Below are positions 11,741 to 23,612 of a stretch of DNA of 64,000 nucleotides, piece after piece. The DNA is from Artemisia argyi. Taxonomy: Eukaryota; Streptophyta; Magnoliopsida; Asterales; Asteraceae. Position 1 is the stretch's first letter. Each line of letters begins with the position of its first letter. Where the stretch lies: NCBI GenBank assembly GCA_030686995.1, contig CM060703.1:2140501-2204500 (forward strand), written 5' to 3'. The position numbers and the translations under genes were made by a program. Under the pieces are notes generated by a model, which searched no databases, was not told the DNA's origin, and worked only from the letters and a program-made list of their open reading frames with translations.

Positions 11741-14353
11741 ATGGCGCCAAAGAAAGCAAAGGCTACATCAGAAACACCCGCTATGACTCAAGCCGCTATC
11801 CGCAAGTTGGTCAGGGATAGTATAGCAGAAGCTCTGGAGACTGAGAGAGCTGAGGTTGCTGCTAGGGCTGCTGAGGTTCCACCTAATACTGAAGTGGTTC
11901 AACCCACTACTAGGCGTGAATGTACTTGGAAGGATTTCAAGATTAGTGATCCCGTCAAGTATAAGGGCACTGAGGGAGCGGTTGCTTTGATCCGCTGGTT
12001 TGAAAAGACTGAGAATGTATTTCTCATGTGCGGTTGCCAGGAGGTTAACAAGGTAAAATTTGCTACTGGTATGCTTCTTGATGAAGCTATGTCTTGGTGG
12101 AATTCTTATGCTCAGCCTATTGGTATGGAGAATGCCTACAAGTTCACTTGGGATCAATTCAAAAAGCTGATGACTAAGAAGTTTTGCCCTCGTACTGAGG
12201 TGCAAAAGTTGGAAACCGAATTCTATGAGCTGGTAACAAAAGGTGATGACATTGAGACTTATATCAGGAAGTTTCAGAAATTGGCTGCAATATGTCCAAC
12301 TATGGTTCCGGACGATGAGAAAAAGATGGAGAATTTTACTGGAGGACTACCCGAAAGCATCCGAGGGGATGTGATGTCTTTCGACCCACAATAAATGGAA
12401 GAGGCTATTCGTATAACTCAGAAACTTATGGTCCAAGTGTTAAAAGGGAAATCTGCTGCAAACAACAACAATAACCATTCAAACAACACCAATTACAACA
12501 ACACTCGAAACAACAACTATAACAATAACCGAAACCGCAACTACCCCAATAACCAAAACAATAATAACAATAACAACAAGAGGAGGTTTGATAATAACCA
12601 AGGTGGAAATGCAATCCAACCAGCACCTAAGAGACAGGAAGTGGCAAAGGCCTATACTGCAGGACCAACAGAAGGAAAAGGATATACTGGAAAACTACCC
12701 AAGTGTAACAAATGTCAAACTCATCATAACCCTGGAAATTATCCTAGAGCTTGTGAGAACTGTGGAAAAGTCGGTCATTCGACTAGGGGATGCAGAGCTC
12801 CACGAGGGGTAATTAATCAGAACCAACCAGGAGCATGTTATGGTTGTGGAGAGTTGGGTCATTTCAAGAACAATTGCCCAAAGAGGAATGATCAAAGAGC
12901 TAGAAATCAGGGCGGAGTAGCTCGAGGAAGGGCTTATGTTATGGGAGGAGAAGATGCCCGTGAGGACCCGAATGTTGTTGCGGGTACGTTCCTCTTTAAT
13001 AATCGTTATGCATCCATTTTATTTGATTCAGGAGCGGATAGAAGTTTTGTTTCTATTGCATTTGCACCTTTACTTAACATAGAACCAACTACCTTAGACA
13101 TTCCCTATATTGTTGAATTAGCCGATGGGTCTTTAGTTAACACCAACACCGTTATTCGTGGTTGCACCATCAATTTCCTAAATCACCCATTCAATATAGA
13201 CCTTATGCCCGTAGAACTTGGAAGTTTTAACGTTGTTATCGGTATGGATTGGTTGTCTCGACATCGTGCAAGAATCATTTGTGATGAAAAAGTTGTTCAT
13301 CTTTCTTATGGAGGTGAAACTTTAGTTGTTCGCGGAGAGCGAAGTGGAACTAGACTCAGTATCATATCATGCATTAAAACTGAGAAGTACATAAAGAATG
13401 GTTGTTATGCATTCTTGGCTCACATCACGGAGAAAAAGTCAGATGAGAAACGACTTGAAGATGTGCCTATTGTTAAGGAATTTCCAGAAGTTTTTCCAGA
13501 AGAATTGCCAAGACTTCCACCTACACGTCAGGTTGAGTTTCAGATTGAGTTGGTGCCAGGAGCTGCACCAATTGCACGAGCACCATATAGACTTGCACCT
13601 TCTGAAATGCAAGAATTGTCTAACCAATTACAAGAACTTCTAGACAAAGGATTCATTAGACCGAGTTCCTCGCCTTGAGGAGCACCGGTTTTGTTTGTGA
13701 AGAAGAAGGATGGATCTTTCAGAATGTGCATAGACTATCGTGAGCTGAACAAGTTAACGGTGAAGAATCGTTATCCACTCCCTAGGATTGATGACTTGTT
13801 CGATCAGCTACAAGGTTCCTGTTTTTATTCCAAGATTGATTTAAGATCAGGCTACCATCAACTCAGAGTTCGGGAAGAAGATATCCCGAAGACGGCATTC
13901 AGAACACGTTATGGTCATTATGAGTTTCAAGTGATGCCTTTTGGATTAACCAACGCACCTGCGGTATTCATGGATCTCATGAACAGAGTGTGCAAACCAT
14001 ATCTTGATAAGTATGTGATTGTATTCATTGACGATATCCTGATTTATTCCAAGAGTAAGAAAGAGCATGAAGCACACCTCAGAATAATATTGGAACTACT
14101 CAAGAAGGAGCAATTGTATGCCAAATTTTGAAAGTGTGACTTTTGGATACAAAGAGTTCAATTTCTTGGCCATGTCATTGATAGCCAAGGATTACAAGTC
14201 GACCCAGCAAAGATTGAGGCAGTAAAGGATTGGGCTACGCCCAAGTCTCCTACAGAAATTCGTCAAATCTTAGGACTTGCAGGATATTACAGAAGGTTTA
14301 TTGAAGGGTTTTCTAAGATAGCGAAGTCGCTGACTAAGCTGACACAAAAGAAT
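11741..14353 (+). pseudogene. Ty3/gypsy gag-pol, truncated within reverse transcriptase
   Basis: A single frame runs from ATG at 11741. In order: gag capsid region (11741 to about 12420), Asn-rich linker, two CCHC knuckles ([14 protein letters not shown] and [14 protein letters not shown]), aspartic protease ([12 protein letters not shown]), and RT with [11 protein letters not shown] and the active-site box [10 protein letters not shown], then the start of the RT connection/RNase H region. In-frame stops lie at 12392-12394, 13676-13678 and 14129-14131. The frame ends where an Athila-like LTR inserts at 14354. RNase H proper, integrase and the right LTR are missing on the far side. The RT looks like the chromovirus Tekay/Del branch, but no chromodomain is present to confirm this. 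Confidence 0.85.
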
Positions 14354-15733
14354 TGATGAGGCGAAAAATGATCCATTTTTAGGGGGTCATTTAAGCCCGA
14401 ATTCGAATTTATTTGATCAAATATTGCTCTAAATCGTTCCTTTTGTGATTCTAGGTACTTTGGGAGTGAAATCTGGAAAATGAAGCAATTCGGACGTTTT
14501 TGGAGCATAAAAGTGAAGAAAACGCCAAAGTCTTAATTTTCTTTGTTGGGAACAGTAGGTGACAGCGTCAAGAGTAATTTCCATGACGACCCAGAACAGA
14601 TTTGATGGCGTCACGAAGTAGGGCGTCAAGAGTAAAAGTCATGACGGCCTGGAAATGTGTAACACATGACGGCGTCAAAATTAGATCAAGGCAGTCCGAG
14701 AATTATTTTGGCGGCGAGGTGACGACGTCACAAGTTTGGTCTTGACGCCGTCAGACCCTTTTTCCTATATATAGTTTTCTAATTTTCACATTAAAAAGAG
14801 AGAAGTTTTGGAGAAACCCTAAGTACGAACTTGGTGCGAATTTTACAGGTTTTTCAAGGGTTCTAAGCCCTTGATACGTTTCATGTGTAATTGAGATAAG
14901 TGTTTTTTTAATTCAATCAATATGTCTATGTGTTGGTTGTCTATATCTTGTTCTTGTCTTAATTCCATCATGCTAGGCTAGATCTATCTTGTGTTTGCTT
15001 GGATCTAATGAAACCTAGATGTTAATTAGGTGTTGATTACTTGTTTATAATTGTTTTGGATGAATGATTTTTATGTTAGGCTTAAGAAAACTGGCAGATC
15101 TCCAATTGGTAACATGCTTGAACGTCTTAAGAAACATGAACCGATGTGCACTAGGTCTTTATTGGTTGTATTTAATGCATGAGCCACTGTTTATAATCCC
15201 TATGGTCGTGCTGGGCATGGTATAGGAGGAGATACGAGCTCATAGAATTGGGGAGTTAAGTGCGCCACCCCATGAATGATATTAAGGAATACAATCCGCC
15301 ATCCATGCAACTATAACAAGTAATTAACGTGTAAAAGATATCTAGGGAGTGAAATCTAAGTAAACACATTTTCTCCACTTATTGCTCACAACTTTAGTAT
15401 AATTTAGTTTATTTTCATTTTCAGTATTTTATTTTGATTGCATCTTTAGTATTGTGTTAGTTGACTAGCAACTAATTCCGCCCAAATCCTTCAAACCCGA
15501 GATTTTTAATTGCTTTCTAAAAAATATAAAAATACAAAAAGAATCAACCCTCACCTTTAGAACTAGTATTTAGGTTTTCTAATCCTAGCGACACTATTCC
15601 TAGCTGAACGATCAATCCCCTGGTACTTGTCACTATACTATACTACAACGATCAGGTACACTGCCTGGTGGGGGTTGTAAGCTTCTCAAGATCCCTTGAG
15701 AGGTAAAACCTGGTGCGACTCCCACATACATCA
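14354..15733 (+). repeat. 5' LTR (family TGATGAGG...CATCA)
   Basis: Starts TGATGAGGCGAAAAATG and ends CATACATCA, so the ends are inverted TGATG/CATCA. The U3 holds clustered TGACGGCGTCA-like palindromes at about 14560-14755, then a TATA motif (CCTATATATAG, about 14764). The same LTR recurs at 19611, 29340 and 34082. Confidence 0.9.
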
Positions 15734-15739
15734 AGTTTT

Positions 15740-15758
15740 TGGCGCCGCAGCCCGGGGA
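15740..15758 (+). other. primer binding site, Asp-tRNA type
   Basis: TGGCGCCGCAGCCCGGGGA lies six bases after the LTR. The Athila/Tat/Ogre group normally has TGGCGCCGTTGCCGGGGA, primed by tRNA-Asp. The match is good at both ends with a diverged centre. Confidence 0.75.
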
Positions 15759-15911
15759 ATAGTTATTGTCTAGGTTAGAATTTCTTTTTATTAGGTCTAC
15801 TAGCTAGATTCCTTTCTAGTAAGATTTTATTTTTATTTTTAGATTTTCTTTAGTCTATCTTTTTCTTTGTGTGTTTGTTCGTAATTTCCATTGACTCTTT
15901 CGTTCACCATT

Positions 15912-17093
15912 ATGGAGTACGCGAATCCACCATACCACCAACCACAAAGGCCATTCTACCCTATTGACATCTCGAATTTCAAACAATATCGAGATGAACC
16001 CATATATGATGCATGGACTCGTTTTAGAAATTTACTCCGAAAATTCCCTCATCATAGTTTCGCTTTAGCATTCCTAACCCGAACCTTTTACTATCGTGTT
16101 GGCCAATATGACCAAATGCGCATTGAGGATTTTGCCAATGGGGACTTTAGGGAATTAAGTGCTGAAGAAGCATGGGATGCCATAGAAGATTGTGCCCAAT
16201 ATTATTATAAGGTAGACAACCCAACAAACGTTCGTACAAGTCAATTGAATATAAATTTCCAGGATCATGAAACAAGTTTGTTTGGGGATGAATATATTAG
16301 TGTTGAGATACCTAAGTGGTTGTCCTGTAATGCCATAGTACAAAACAAACACATAGGTAATCTAGATAAAATGGAGGATGAGGTAAGTAACGTAAGCCCA
16401 TCAAGTACCCCACAAGTCCTACCATCATTTGAGGCATACACACCGCCCGTGACTTACCCGGAAAAAGTAGAGGAGACAATAGGAACCCCAATAGAGGTAG
16501 AGCCCTTGGACCAAACGCAATTAGAAGAAATAGTTTTGAATACTTGTAGTCATAACCTTTCTTTTAGTTCTATGGAAGTTCCTAGTTTTGATGAACCGGA
16601 GCCTCAACCAAAGCCGTTACATAATCTTCCATCTTTAGATGTGAATTTAGGTATTGGAAAAGGCCCCGATCCACCCATCAAACCATATAGTCCGGGTAGT
16701 CTTGGGGTAAAGGTAGTGGACTCTAAGCCTTGTAGAGAGGAAGCCAATATAGGAGTGGAAAATGACCTTACATGCTTGCATCACCCATTTATGATTGACC
16801 GCAAGAAACATTATGGGTTTAAACCGGGTTTATTAGGTCAAGATGGATCCCCAACTAGTAGTCTCTTGAAGTTGATAGAAAATGATCCCTTTCTAGGAGA
16901 AAATCTTAATCCACCCATTAACCCGATTGAATTTGGTAAGGTTATGATGATAGGGGCACACCCCTTTGAGCATATAATTCATCCACCACACGTTCCTCAC
17001 AAGGCATATTTCCACCCTAAGGTTGTGTATCGCTACTTCCACCCGCACTTAATCCTAAGTGTAGGGAAAACTTCCCCTATTTCCGTTAAGTAA
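15912..17093 (+). CDS. Athila/Tat-type gag-like protein
   Basis: The ORF is 393 codons from MEYANPPYHQ; an ATT/CTT-rich 21-base upstream extension is less likely to be used. Residues about 25-110 carry the Athila/Tat gag signature: DEPIYDAWTRFRNLLRKFP, FYYRVGQYDQM, ELSAEEAWDAIEDCAQ. The second half is Pro/Glu-rich, with EPQPKPLHNLPSLDVNLGIG and KKHYGFKPGLLG, which resembles proteins I recall from Anthemideae retrotransposons. No zinc knuckle is seen and no pol follows. The frame is intact, so it may still be expressed. In a complete relative this protein would form the cytoplasmic particle. Confidence 0.75.
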   Translation: MEYANPPYHQPQRPFYPIDISNFKQYRDEPIYDAWTRFRNLLRKFPHHSFALAFLTRTFYYRVGQYDQMRIEDFANGDFRELSAEEAWDAIEDCAQYYYKVDNPTNVRTSQLNINFQDHETSLFGDEYISVEIPKWLSCNAIVQNKHIGNLDKMEDEVSNVSPSSTPQVLPSFEAYTPPVTYPEKVEETIGTPIEVEPLDQTQLEEIVLNTCSHNLSFSSMEVPSFDEPEPQPKPLHNLPSLDVNLGIGKGPDPPIKPYSPGSLGVKVVDSKPCREEANIGVENDLTCLHHPFMIDRKKHYGFKPGLLGQDGSPTSSLLKLIENDPFLGENLNPPINPIEFGKVMMIGAHPFEHIIHPPHVPHKAYFHPKVVYRYFHPHLILSVGKTSPISVK

Positions 17094-18954
17094 GGGTAGA
17101 GTCAGGCTCGTGACTCGAACAAAAACAAGCGCTTCTTGGGAGGCAACCCATGTTTTGTGTGTTTTTATTTGTTTGTTTGTCTGTTTGATTTTATTTGTTT
17201 CCGTATGCATGTTTTATTTTTATTGTTTGTGGCTCATGTTTCAAAGTAAATTGTGAAAATGCTTTATTTTGTTTTTAACTTCGTCTTAATTGCATATAAA
17301 GGTATTTTGCAAAAGATAAGTGTAAGGGAGATCCAAAATTGTTTATAAGAACGAAATTGAGCATGAACCACAACAATATTAAATGGACATGTGTATTAGT
17401 ATTTGTTAGAGTCAAATGCTTGTATTGAGTCATAATGAAGTTTTGCAGGATTTTTCAGGAAGTAGGACCAGGTTTTTCCAGAAATTTTCCGGAAACTTAA
17501 AATAAGAATTTCTGCAGGTCACTTCTGACGGCGTCACGAGTTAACTCTTGACGGCGTCACGTGTAAAAATCTGGAAATTTTACCGGTTTTGTTTTTCTAA
17601 CGGAGTCTTATGGTTTTTTGTGAATTATTAAGTTTTATAATCTCCAGAAAATCTGCAAACTTTATTCCACAAGCATTATATCTTATCTTGTTTTCTAGGA
17701 TTTTGTAACTTATATAGGATGCCGCCGATTTTACGCGAAGTTGTTTTGTCTATTTTCTCAGGATTTACAGGTTATGTATGATAAGAAGATGATTTATATT
17801 CTGGAATGGAAGCTTTGATTGTTCATTTTCTTGGAGGAAGATTTAACCTGGCCACCTTATTATCCATACCGAGCGAATCAGGGGAGTATTTGATTTCATT
17901 CTTTTTACTTATTTCACTTTTACATTCTTTACTTGAACATTGGGGACAATGTTCATCTTAAGTGTAAGGGGAGGGTAAAAAGATGATACCTTACATATGC
18001 ACTTTCGCTTGAGTTTGTTTGTTTTGTTTTGTTTTGTTTAATGCTTGAGTTTGTTTTGTGTAATAATACTTGTTAGTGCAATTTTAGCGCCAAATTTAAA
18101 ATTTTTTACAACATTTAGGAGTGAAACTTTAGCCATAGCAAGCGTCTCATGGATAGGAGATCGTATGACTAGCACATAACCGTACTATTCAGAAAAATTT
18201 TCCACCCAAATATGTGAGGTTCGCCTTTAGATTTGATAGGAAAAGCATTTATTATTAGTGCTTATGAGTGTACCGGTAGCATTTAGATTCTAGAACTTGC
18301 GTTAGTGATGCATCCCGAGACCGCTAGTGAGACTACATTCGTGTAGTAGGATTTACTACATGATAAGAGGCATTAGGATCACCCTTGTGTTAAACCCGTA
18401 TCATAATTACTTGACCATTTAAGTCATATTACTTGGCTAGTTAAGTCAACTAATTTTTCCCACACCCTTAGCGTTGTACTCATTTTTAGTACACGAAACC
18501 CCTAGTACACCCCTCCGAGCCTATATTTTCGTTTCTAACTTTAAGCATTTTACTTAAAGGAAGAATTTGTTACACCCCATTTAAATGTACACCCAAATCG
18601 CCTTAGCCTTCCGTGTATGCGCTCATTTTTAGTGCATTATTGTTATTTGTTAAACCTTAAGTTAACTATCTAATTGATTACATGGTTGCTAAGTCGAGTT
18701 ATATCCTTGTACATATTGTTTTGGGACGATTGAGACTCATGGGTAAAGTACTTATTTATGGAGTAATGGGGAAGAACATCATTTATTACCCCCATATGTA
18801 CGTTAATCTTAAAAGTACTCCAAGTGTTTTGATTTTCTTAATTCGAGTCATTAGAATAGTTTATTGTAAAGTATGTAAAAATTCAAGTGTAAGGGGAATG
18901 TTCATTCTCTATGATGTATTATTTTGGACGGTAGGGTAAGAGTGTATGCATGCA

Positions 18955-19041
<87 letters not shown>

Positions 19042-19610
19042 AAAGAAAAAGAGAAAAAAACATACGGACTACCATCCCTTTTCATTCTTTGTTCATTTTT
19101 ATGTCTTTGTTATTTTTCATTTATTAGCTTAAGTCGAGTCTAGTCTTGGCTTAGCAACGCCATATTGTACATGTAATTAACCAAGATTGTTAACTCGCCA
19201 CCAGTAAAACTTCCTTTATCCAACAAAACCGTGTATTTCATATCCCTACACCTAACGTTACAACCCTTTAAAAGACCTCTTTGATAGTTTATCCTATGTG
19301 CTTACGCCATGTGGTGGAGGTTTGATCCTTTCCCAAGCCTATGTAATCCATTTTGCTATGACATGTAGTGAGAGATATTTTCTGTTTCCATATTGTGATA
19401 TTACTTTATTACACTCGAGAGATGTGAGTATCTAAACACTATTTGTTAGGTGCTAGTGTATGACCTCCGTACTTGTCTATTCGTCTTTAGTGGAACGATT
19501 ATTTGTTGTAATTACTTTTATATTAGTGTTAAATGACCCCTAACTTGTATTTTGATTAGAATGAAAGCGCATTTGCTTGTGGACAAAGAAATCTCAAGTG
19601 TAAGGGTATA
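17094..19610 (+). other. non-coding internal region of the Athila-like element
   Basis: No domain-bearing frame. Two TGACGGCGTCA palindromes at 17526-17536 and 17549-17559 copy the LTR motif. ACATTGGGGACAATGTT, typical of Athila 3' regions, is near 17938, followed by AAGTGTAAGGGGAGGG. A (TA)n tract fills about 18957-19038. AAGTGTAAGGGTATA directly before the 3' LTR is the likely polypurine-type primer region. Confidence 0.6.
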
Positions 19611-20175
19611 TGATGAGGCGAAAAATGATCCATTTTTAGGGGGTCATTTAAGCCCGAATTCGAATTTATTTAATCAAATATTGCCCTAAATCGTTCCTTT
19701 TGTGATTTTAGGTACTTTGGGAGTGAAATCTGGAAAAGGAAGCAATTCGGACGTTTTTGGAGCATAAAAGTGAAGAAAATGCCAAAGTCTTAATTTTCCT
19801 TGCTGGGAACAGTAGGTGACGGCGTCAAGAAGGAATTCCTGACGGCGTCAAGAGTAATTTCCATGACGACCCAGTACAGATTTGACGGCGTCACGAAGTA
19901 GGGCATCAAGAGTAAAAGTCATGACGGCCTGGAAATGCATAACACATGACGGCGTCAAAAGTAGATCAAGGCAGTCCGAGAATTATTTTGGCGGCGAGGT
20001 GACGGCGTCACAAGTTTGGTCTTGACGCCGCCAGACCCTTTTTCCTATATATAGTTTTCTAATTTTCACATTAAAAAGAGAGAAGTTTTGGAGAAACCCT
20101 AAGTACGAACTTGGTGCGAATTTTACAGGTTTTTCAAGGGTTCTAAGCCCTTGATACCTTTCATGTGTAATTGAG
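19611..20175 (+). repeat. 3' LTR of the Athila-like element, first 565 bp only
   Basis: Closely matches the 5' LTR from TGATGAGGCG to GTGTAATTGAG, then identity stops abruptly and Harbinger-type sequence begins (GAATCGTTGG). It has extra TGACGGCGTCA repeats compared with the 5' LTR. Confidence 0.85.
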
Positions 20176-21372
20176 GAATCGTTGGAAATTACCAGGGAGA
20201 TATGCAACAAAACAACTCATCTTAACCTCAAAGCGGATTTGGTGGAAGACATTTTGCATCGTCATAATCCAAACTAGTTTAGTCGTTTTATTATCGTAAT
20301 TTTTTAATGTTATTTAAATTTTATTGTAATGTTTTTATTTTATTTGAATTATTATGTAACGTTTTAGTTATTAATGAAATTTTAGTTTGTGCTAAAAATG
20401 TTTAAAATAAAATTGAACTTAGTCGCCCTTATTGGGGCACCCAATCGCCTGCATATCGCTGGAGAGAGAAAACTGACGTGGCTGGAAAAATTGGGAGGAT
20501 TGGCAACCCTTACTGTGGTTAGCCTAATAGATTTGTAGATGTCATTAAGAGGAGAGATATATTCATATATACATGATGGCAATCTAATAAACATATTCAA
20601 CTTCAGCTTTTATTTTTCAACAACAATCAAAATATATTAGAAACAGAGGCTGAACCATGTATAAAGTAGTGGGGGGACATGCCACCAGCCATGTTGTTGC
20701 AAGCACACGAAGCATGAAGAAAAAAAAGGAAAATCGTAAAAAAAAAAAAAAAAAAAAAAGCCCAGTGCCTTCAGACTAGTAATCCCAGGGATACCTTTCA
20801 TGTGTAATTGAGGAATCGTTGGAAATTACCAGGGAGATATGCAACAAAACAACTCATCTTAACCTCAAAACGGATTTGGTGGAAGACATTTTGCATCGTC
20901 ATAATCCAAACTAGTTTAGTCGTTTTATTATCGTAATTTTTTAATGTTATTTAAATTTTATTGTAATGTTTTTATTTTATTTGAATTATTATGTAACGTT
21001 TTAGTTATTAATGAAATTTTAGTTTGTGCTAAAAATGTTTAAAATAAAATTGAACTTAGTCGCCCTTATTGGGGCACCCAATCGCCTGCATATCGCTGGA
21101 GAGAGAAAACTGACGTGGCTGGAAAAATTGGGAGGATTGGCAACCCTTACTGTGGTTAGCCTAATAGATTTGTAGATGTCATTAAGAGGAGAGATATATT
21201 CATATATACATGATGGCAATCTAATAAACATATTCAACTTCAGCTTTTATTTTTCAACAACAATCAAAATATATTAGAAACAGAGGCGGAACCATGTATA
21301 AAGTAGTGGGGGGACGTGCCACCAGCCATGTTGTTGCAAGCACACGAAGCATGAAGAAAAAAAAGGAAAATC

Positions 21373-21413
<41 letters not shown>

Positions 21414-21439
21414 CCCAGTGCCTTCAGACTAGTAATCCC
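20153..21439. repeat. recent tandem duplication, unit about 634 bp
   Basis: Copy 1 is 20153-20786, then three filler bases (AGG), then copy 2 at 20790-21439. The offset is 637. I see three substitutions in the aligned parts plus a longer A-run in copy 2 (about 38 against 22). Each copy holds 23 bp of LTR tail, a Harbinger 3' end and the left end of a hAT-like MITE. Identical 72-codon open frames on the - strand in each copy are not counted as genes. Confidence 0.9.
20176..20524 (+). mobile_element. 3' end of a PIF/Harbinger element (transposase C-terminus and TIR)
   Basis: The frame 20176-20275 ends in THLNLKADLVEDILHRH followed by TAG, resembling the C-terminus of plant PIF/Harbinger DDE transposases (QLQ.DLVEHLW type). 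About 250 bp of AT-rich 3' sequence follows. The proposed terminus is GGCAACCCTTACTGTGGTTAGCC, then TAA, fitting the 3 bp TWA target preference. The same block recurs in copy 2 of the duplication, to about 21161. The rest of the transposase is absent. Confidence 0.5.
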
Positions 21440-21865
21440 CCCCCCCCCCCCCCCCTCTCAATAAAAAATAAAAATAAAAGAAATAAAAAAAGCTATTTCC
21501 ACTGTTTGTTTATCGATCGAAAAACATGGAAAGAATATGCATTACTATTTTTTTTTTTTTGGAAGATAAATAAGATACTTAATTTGAAGTGTGAATAAGA
21601 AAGTGTGTATGAATTAGTGGAGTGTGTCATATGTATGAAAATGATATAATAACTTAAGATACAGAGAGAAAAAATAATAAAAAAAATTAAAAAAAAAAAA
21701 AAAAACCCCTTCTAACAGTAGATTTTTTTCTCCTTAATATAAGTTGTCTTAATTTTTGTTTTCTAGTTTTATCGTGATACTTTGTTCTTGAAAGTTTTTT
21801 TTATTCAGCTTTTACGAGAAAATTATATTTTGCCCCCATCTTATATATTCTAGGCTCCGCCACTA
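21281..21865. mobile_element. hAT-like MITE, about 585 bp
   Basis: Ends CAGAGGCGGAACC and GGCTCCGCCACTA are inverted repeats of the CAGTGGCGGAGCC type. Flanking 8-mers ATTAGAAA (21273-21280) and ATTAGGAA (21866-21873) differ by one base and fit a hAT target-site duplication. The inside has a long A-run, a C-run near 21437-21455 and no coding frame. A truncated left end sits in copy 1 of the duplication (about 20644-20786). Confidence 0.6.
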
Positions 21866-21873
21866 ATTAGGAA

Positions 21874-23561
21874 TAATAATTTGTGGCAAGAAGCTAGAGC
21901 CAATATAAAGATTACAAAGCGTTTATACATGCAGACTTCGGATTCGATAATTCAGTCAATCCACGAGAGATTGATTTTCCTATTCATGTGCACTAGCCAT
22001 GAATGATAGAGCACCGCACTTTCTTCACCGTGCGAATTTTGCTTTGTATTTTCAACTTACATATATAATACACTATTTATTGAATTAAATTATTAAATAT
22101 AAATAAATAAAGTTAGAGAAATTTAAATTTAAAAGATAAAAAGGATAACAAGAGATAAAATGCTAAAAGAAATATGATTTGAACTATTTTATGAAATATA
22201 ATAAGTCTTATACTATTGAGATAAATCTTTAATGTAGAGCTGTATCCAACTTTTATTAAGGAAAAAAAAATGACACTGATTATTACAAGATTGGAAGATG
22301 GATTTCATCTAACGGACCAACAGATGTTTTCAAATGAATCAATCACCATAGCACTTTCTACATTGACAAAATTCGATCTAGTCAGAATTTTTTACTTAGT
22401 TTAAATCAATCGTAGCAACAAATTGAGAATAATAAGATATACATCTTCCAATATGACACTTGTTAAATCGTTATTGGGAGCCCATTTCAGTTGACACACC
22501 TAGAAATTTGTAGCACTTTATTTATATTATCTTTAATATGCATTATATTTTACACTGGCTCAAACTAACATAAAATTATTAAACTTGTGCTAACCTTGAT
22601 AATATTAAAACAAGAGTGGCTGACCATGTGAACGTGACAAGTACTTGCCCTAAAATAAAATAAAAAAGCTTAAATTTTAAAAGGGTTAGGCTTTTTTTTG
22701 GTTTAAGGTTACCTATTTAGGAACTGATATTGCTAATTTTGATGGCAAATTGTCCTTTGCTTGTCTTTTATCTTTCTATAAATAACAAAAGTTGGTACTA
22801 TATATCATTACTTCTAAAAGAAGAAAGCTTAGATTGAGATATATTTAGTACATACCCAAGTGGGGGTTAATTGTTAATTATTTAAAACACACATCATCAC
22901 ATGGGCATGCATGTTTTTATTATTATTTGATTTTAATTAGTGACACTCAAAATGTTGAAGTTTTTGTAATTTAGGGTTAATCGAGAGTCGGGATCATGAT
23001 CTTATATTCAAGTTGTCTCCCATAACGATGAGCAAGCTTATACGGACTTTCACATTGCAGTGATGACGGTTGTACATATATGCTCGGGTATCTTGACTAA
23101 ATTGTATGGAAACATATGACGTCGTGTACGCATTTTTTGACAATAACAGTGCCAGATTGCTTTTGAAAAAATAAACAGAGTTACTTGGTAATGTGTTACT
23201 GTCAAAAAAATCGCAGTCTTTTTCATAAGTTATTTTAATGATTATTTTATTGTTTTAGTTATTTTTTATGGGGATTATTTAAGAAGTGCCTTGAAGGCAT
23301 TGATTAAACTGCATTTATTAAACACAAATTTTTCGTTTATACTATAAATTGTATTTAATGCACAATAATTAAACTCATAAATTAATATAGTTAAATCTGC
23401 TCTTTAATTAAATAAACTCAAACTTTTTTTTTATAATTACCTTAAATCTTTCCCTAAAAGCATCCGTTAGACAAATCATTCTTTTATTTATAAGTTTATG
23501 AATCAGTTATCAGTAATGTTTCATTTTAAATTGTATGACGACAAAATTAAAAAAAAATTAA

Positions 23562-23612
<51 letters not shown>

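Larger units (their letters stand above)
14354..20175 (+). mobile_element. Athila/Tat-like gypsy element, gag-only, 3' LTR truncated
   Basis: A 1,380 bp 5' LTR (14354-15733), an Asp-tRNA-type PBS, one gag-like ORF, about 2.5 kb of non-coding DNA, and the first 565 bp of a 3' LTR (19611-20175). No protease, RT or integrase frame remains between 17100 and 19610, so this copy is non-autonomous. It inserted in the older gypsy element after AGAAT (14349-14353). The expected second AGAAT and the rest of the host element are absent, because the 3' LTR breaks off at 20175 and joins a Harbinger fragment. Confidence 0.85.

Noticed and set aside
14039..14629. Short frames at the start of each Athila-like LTR (also 29297-29494 and 34039-34236)
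   Set aside because: The same frame recurs in every LTR copy and reads through the U3; no ATG-led conserved protein is likely.
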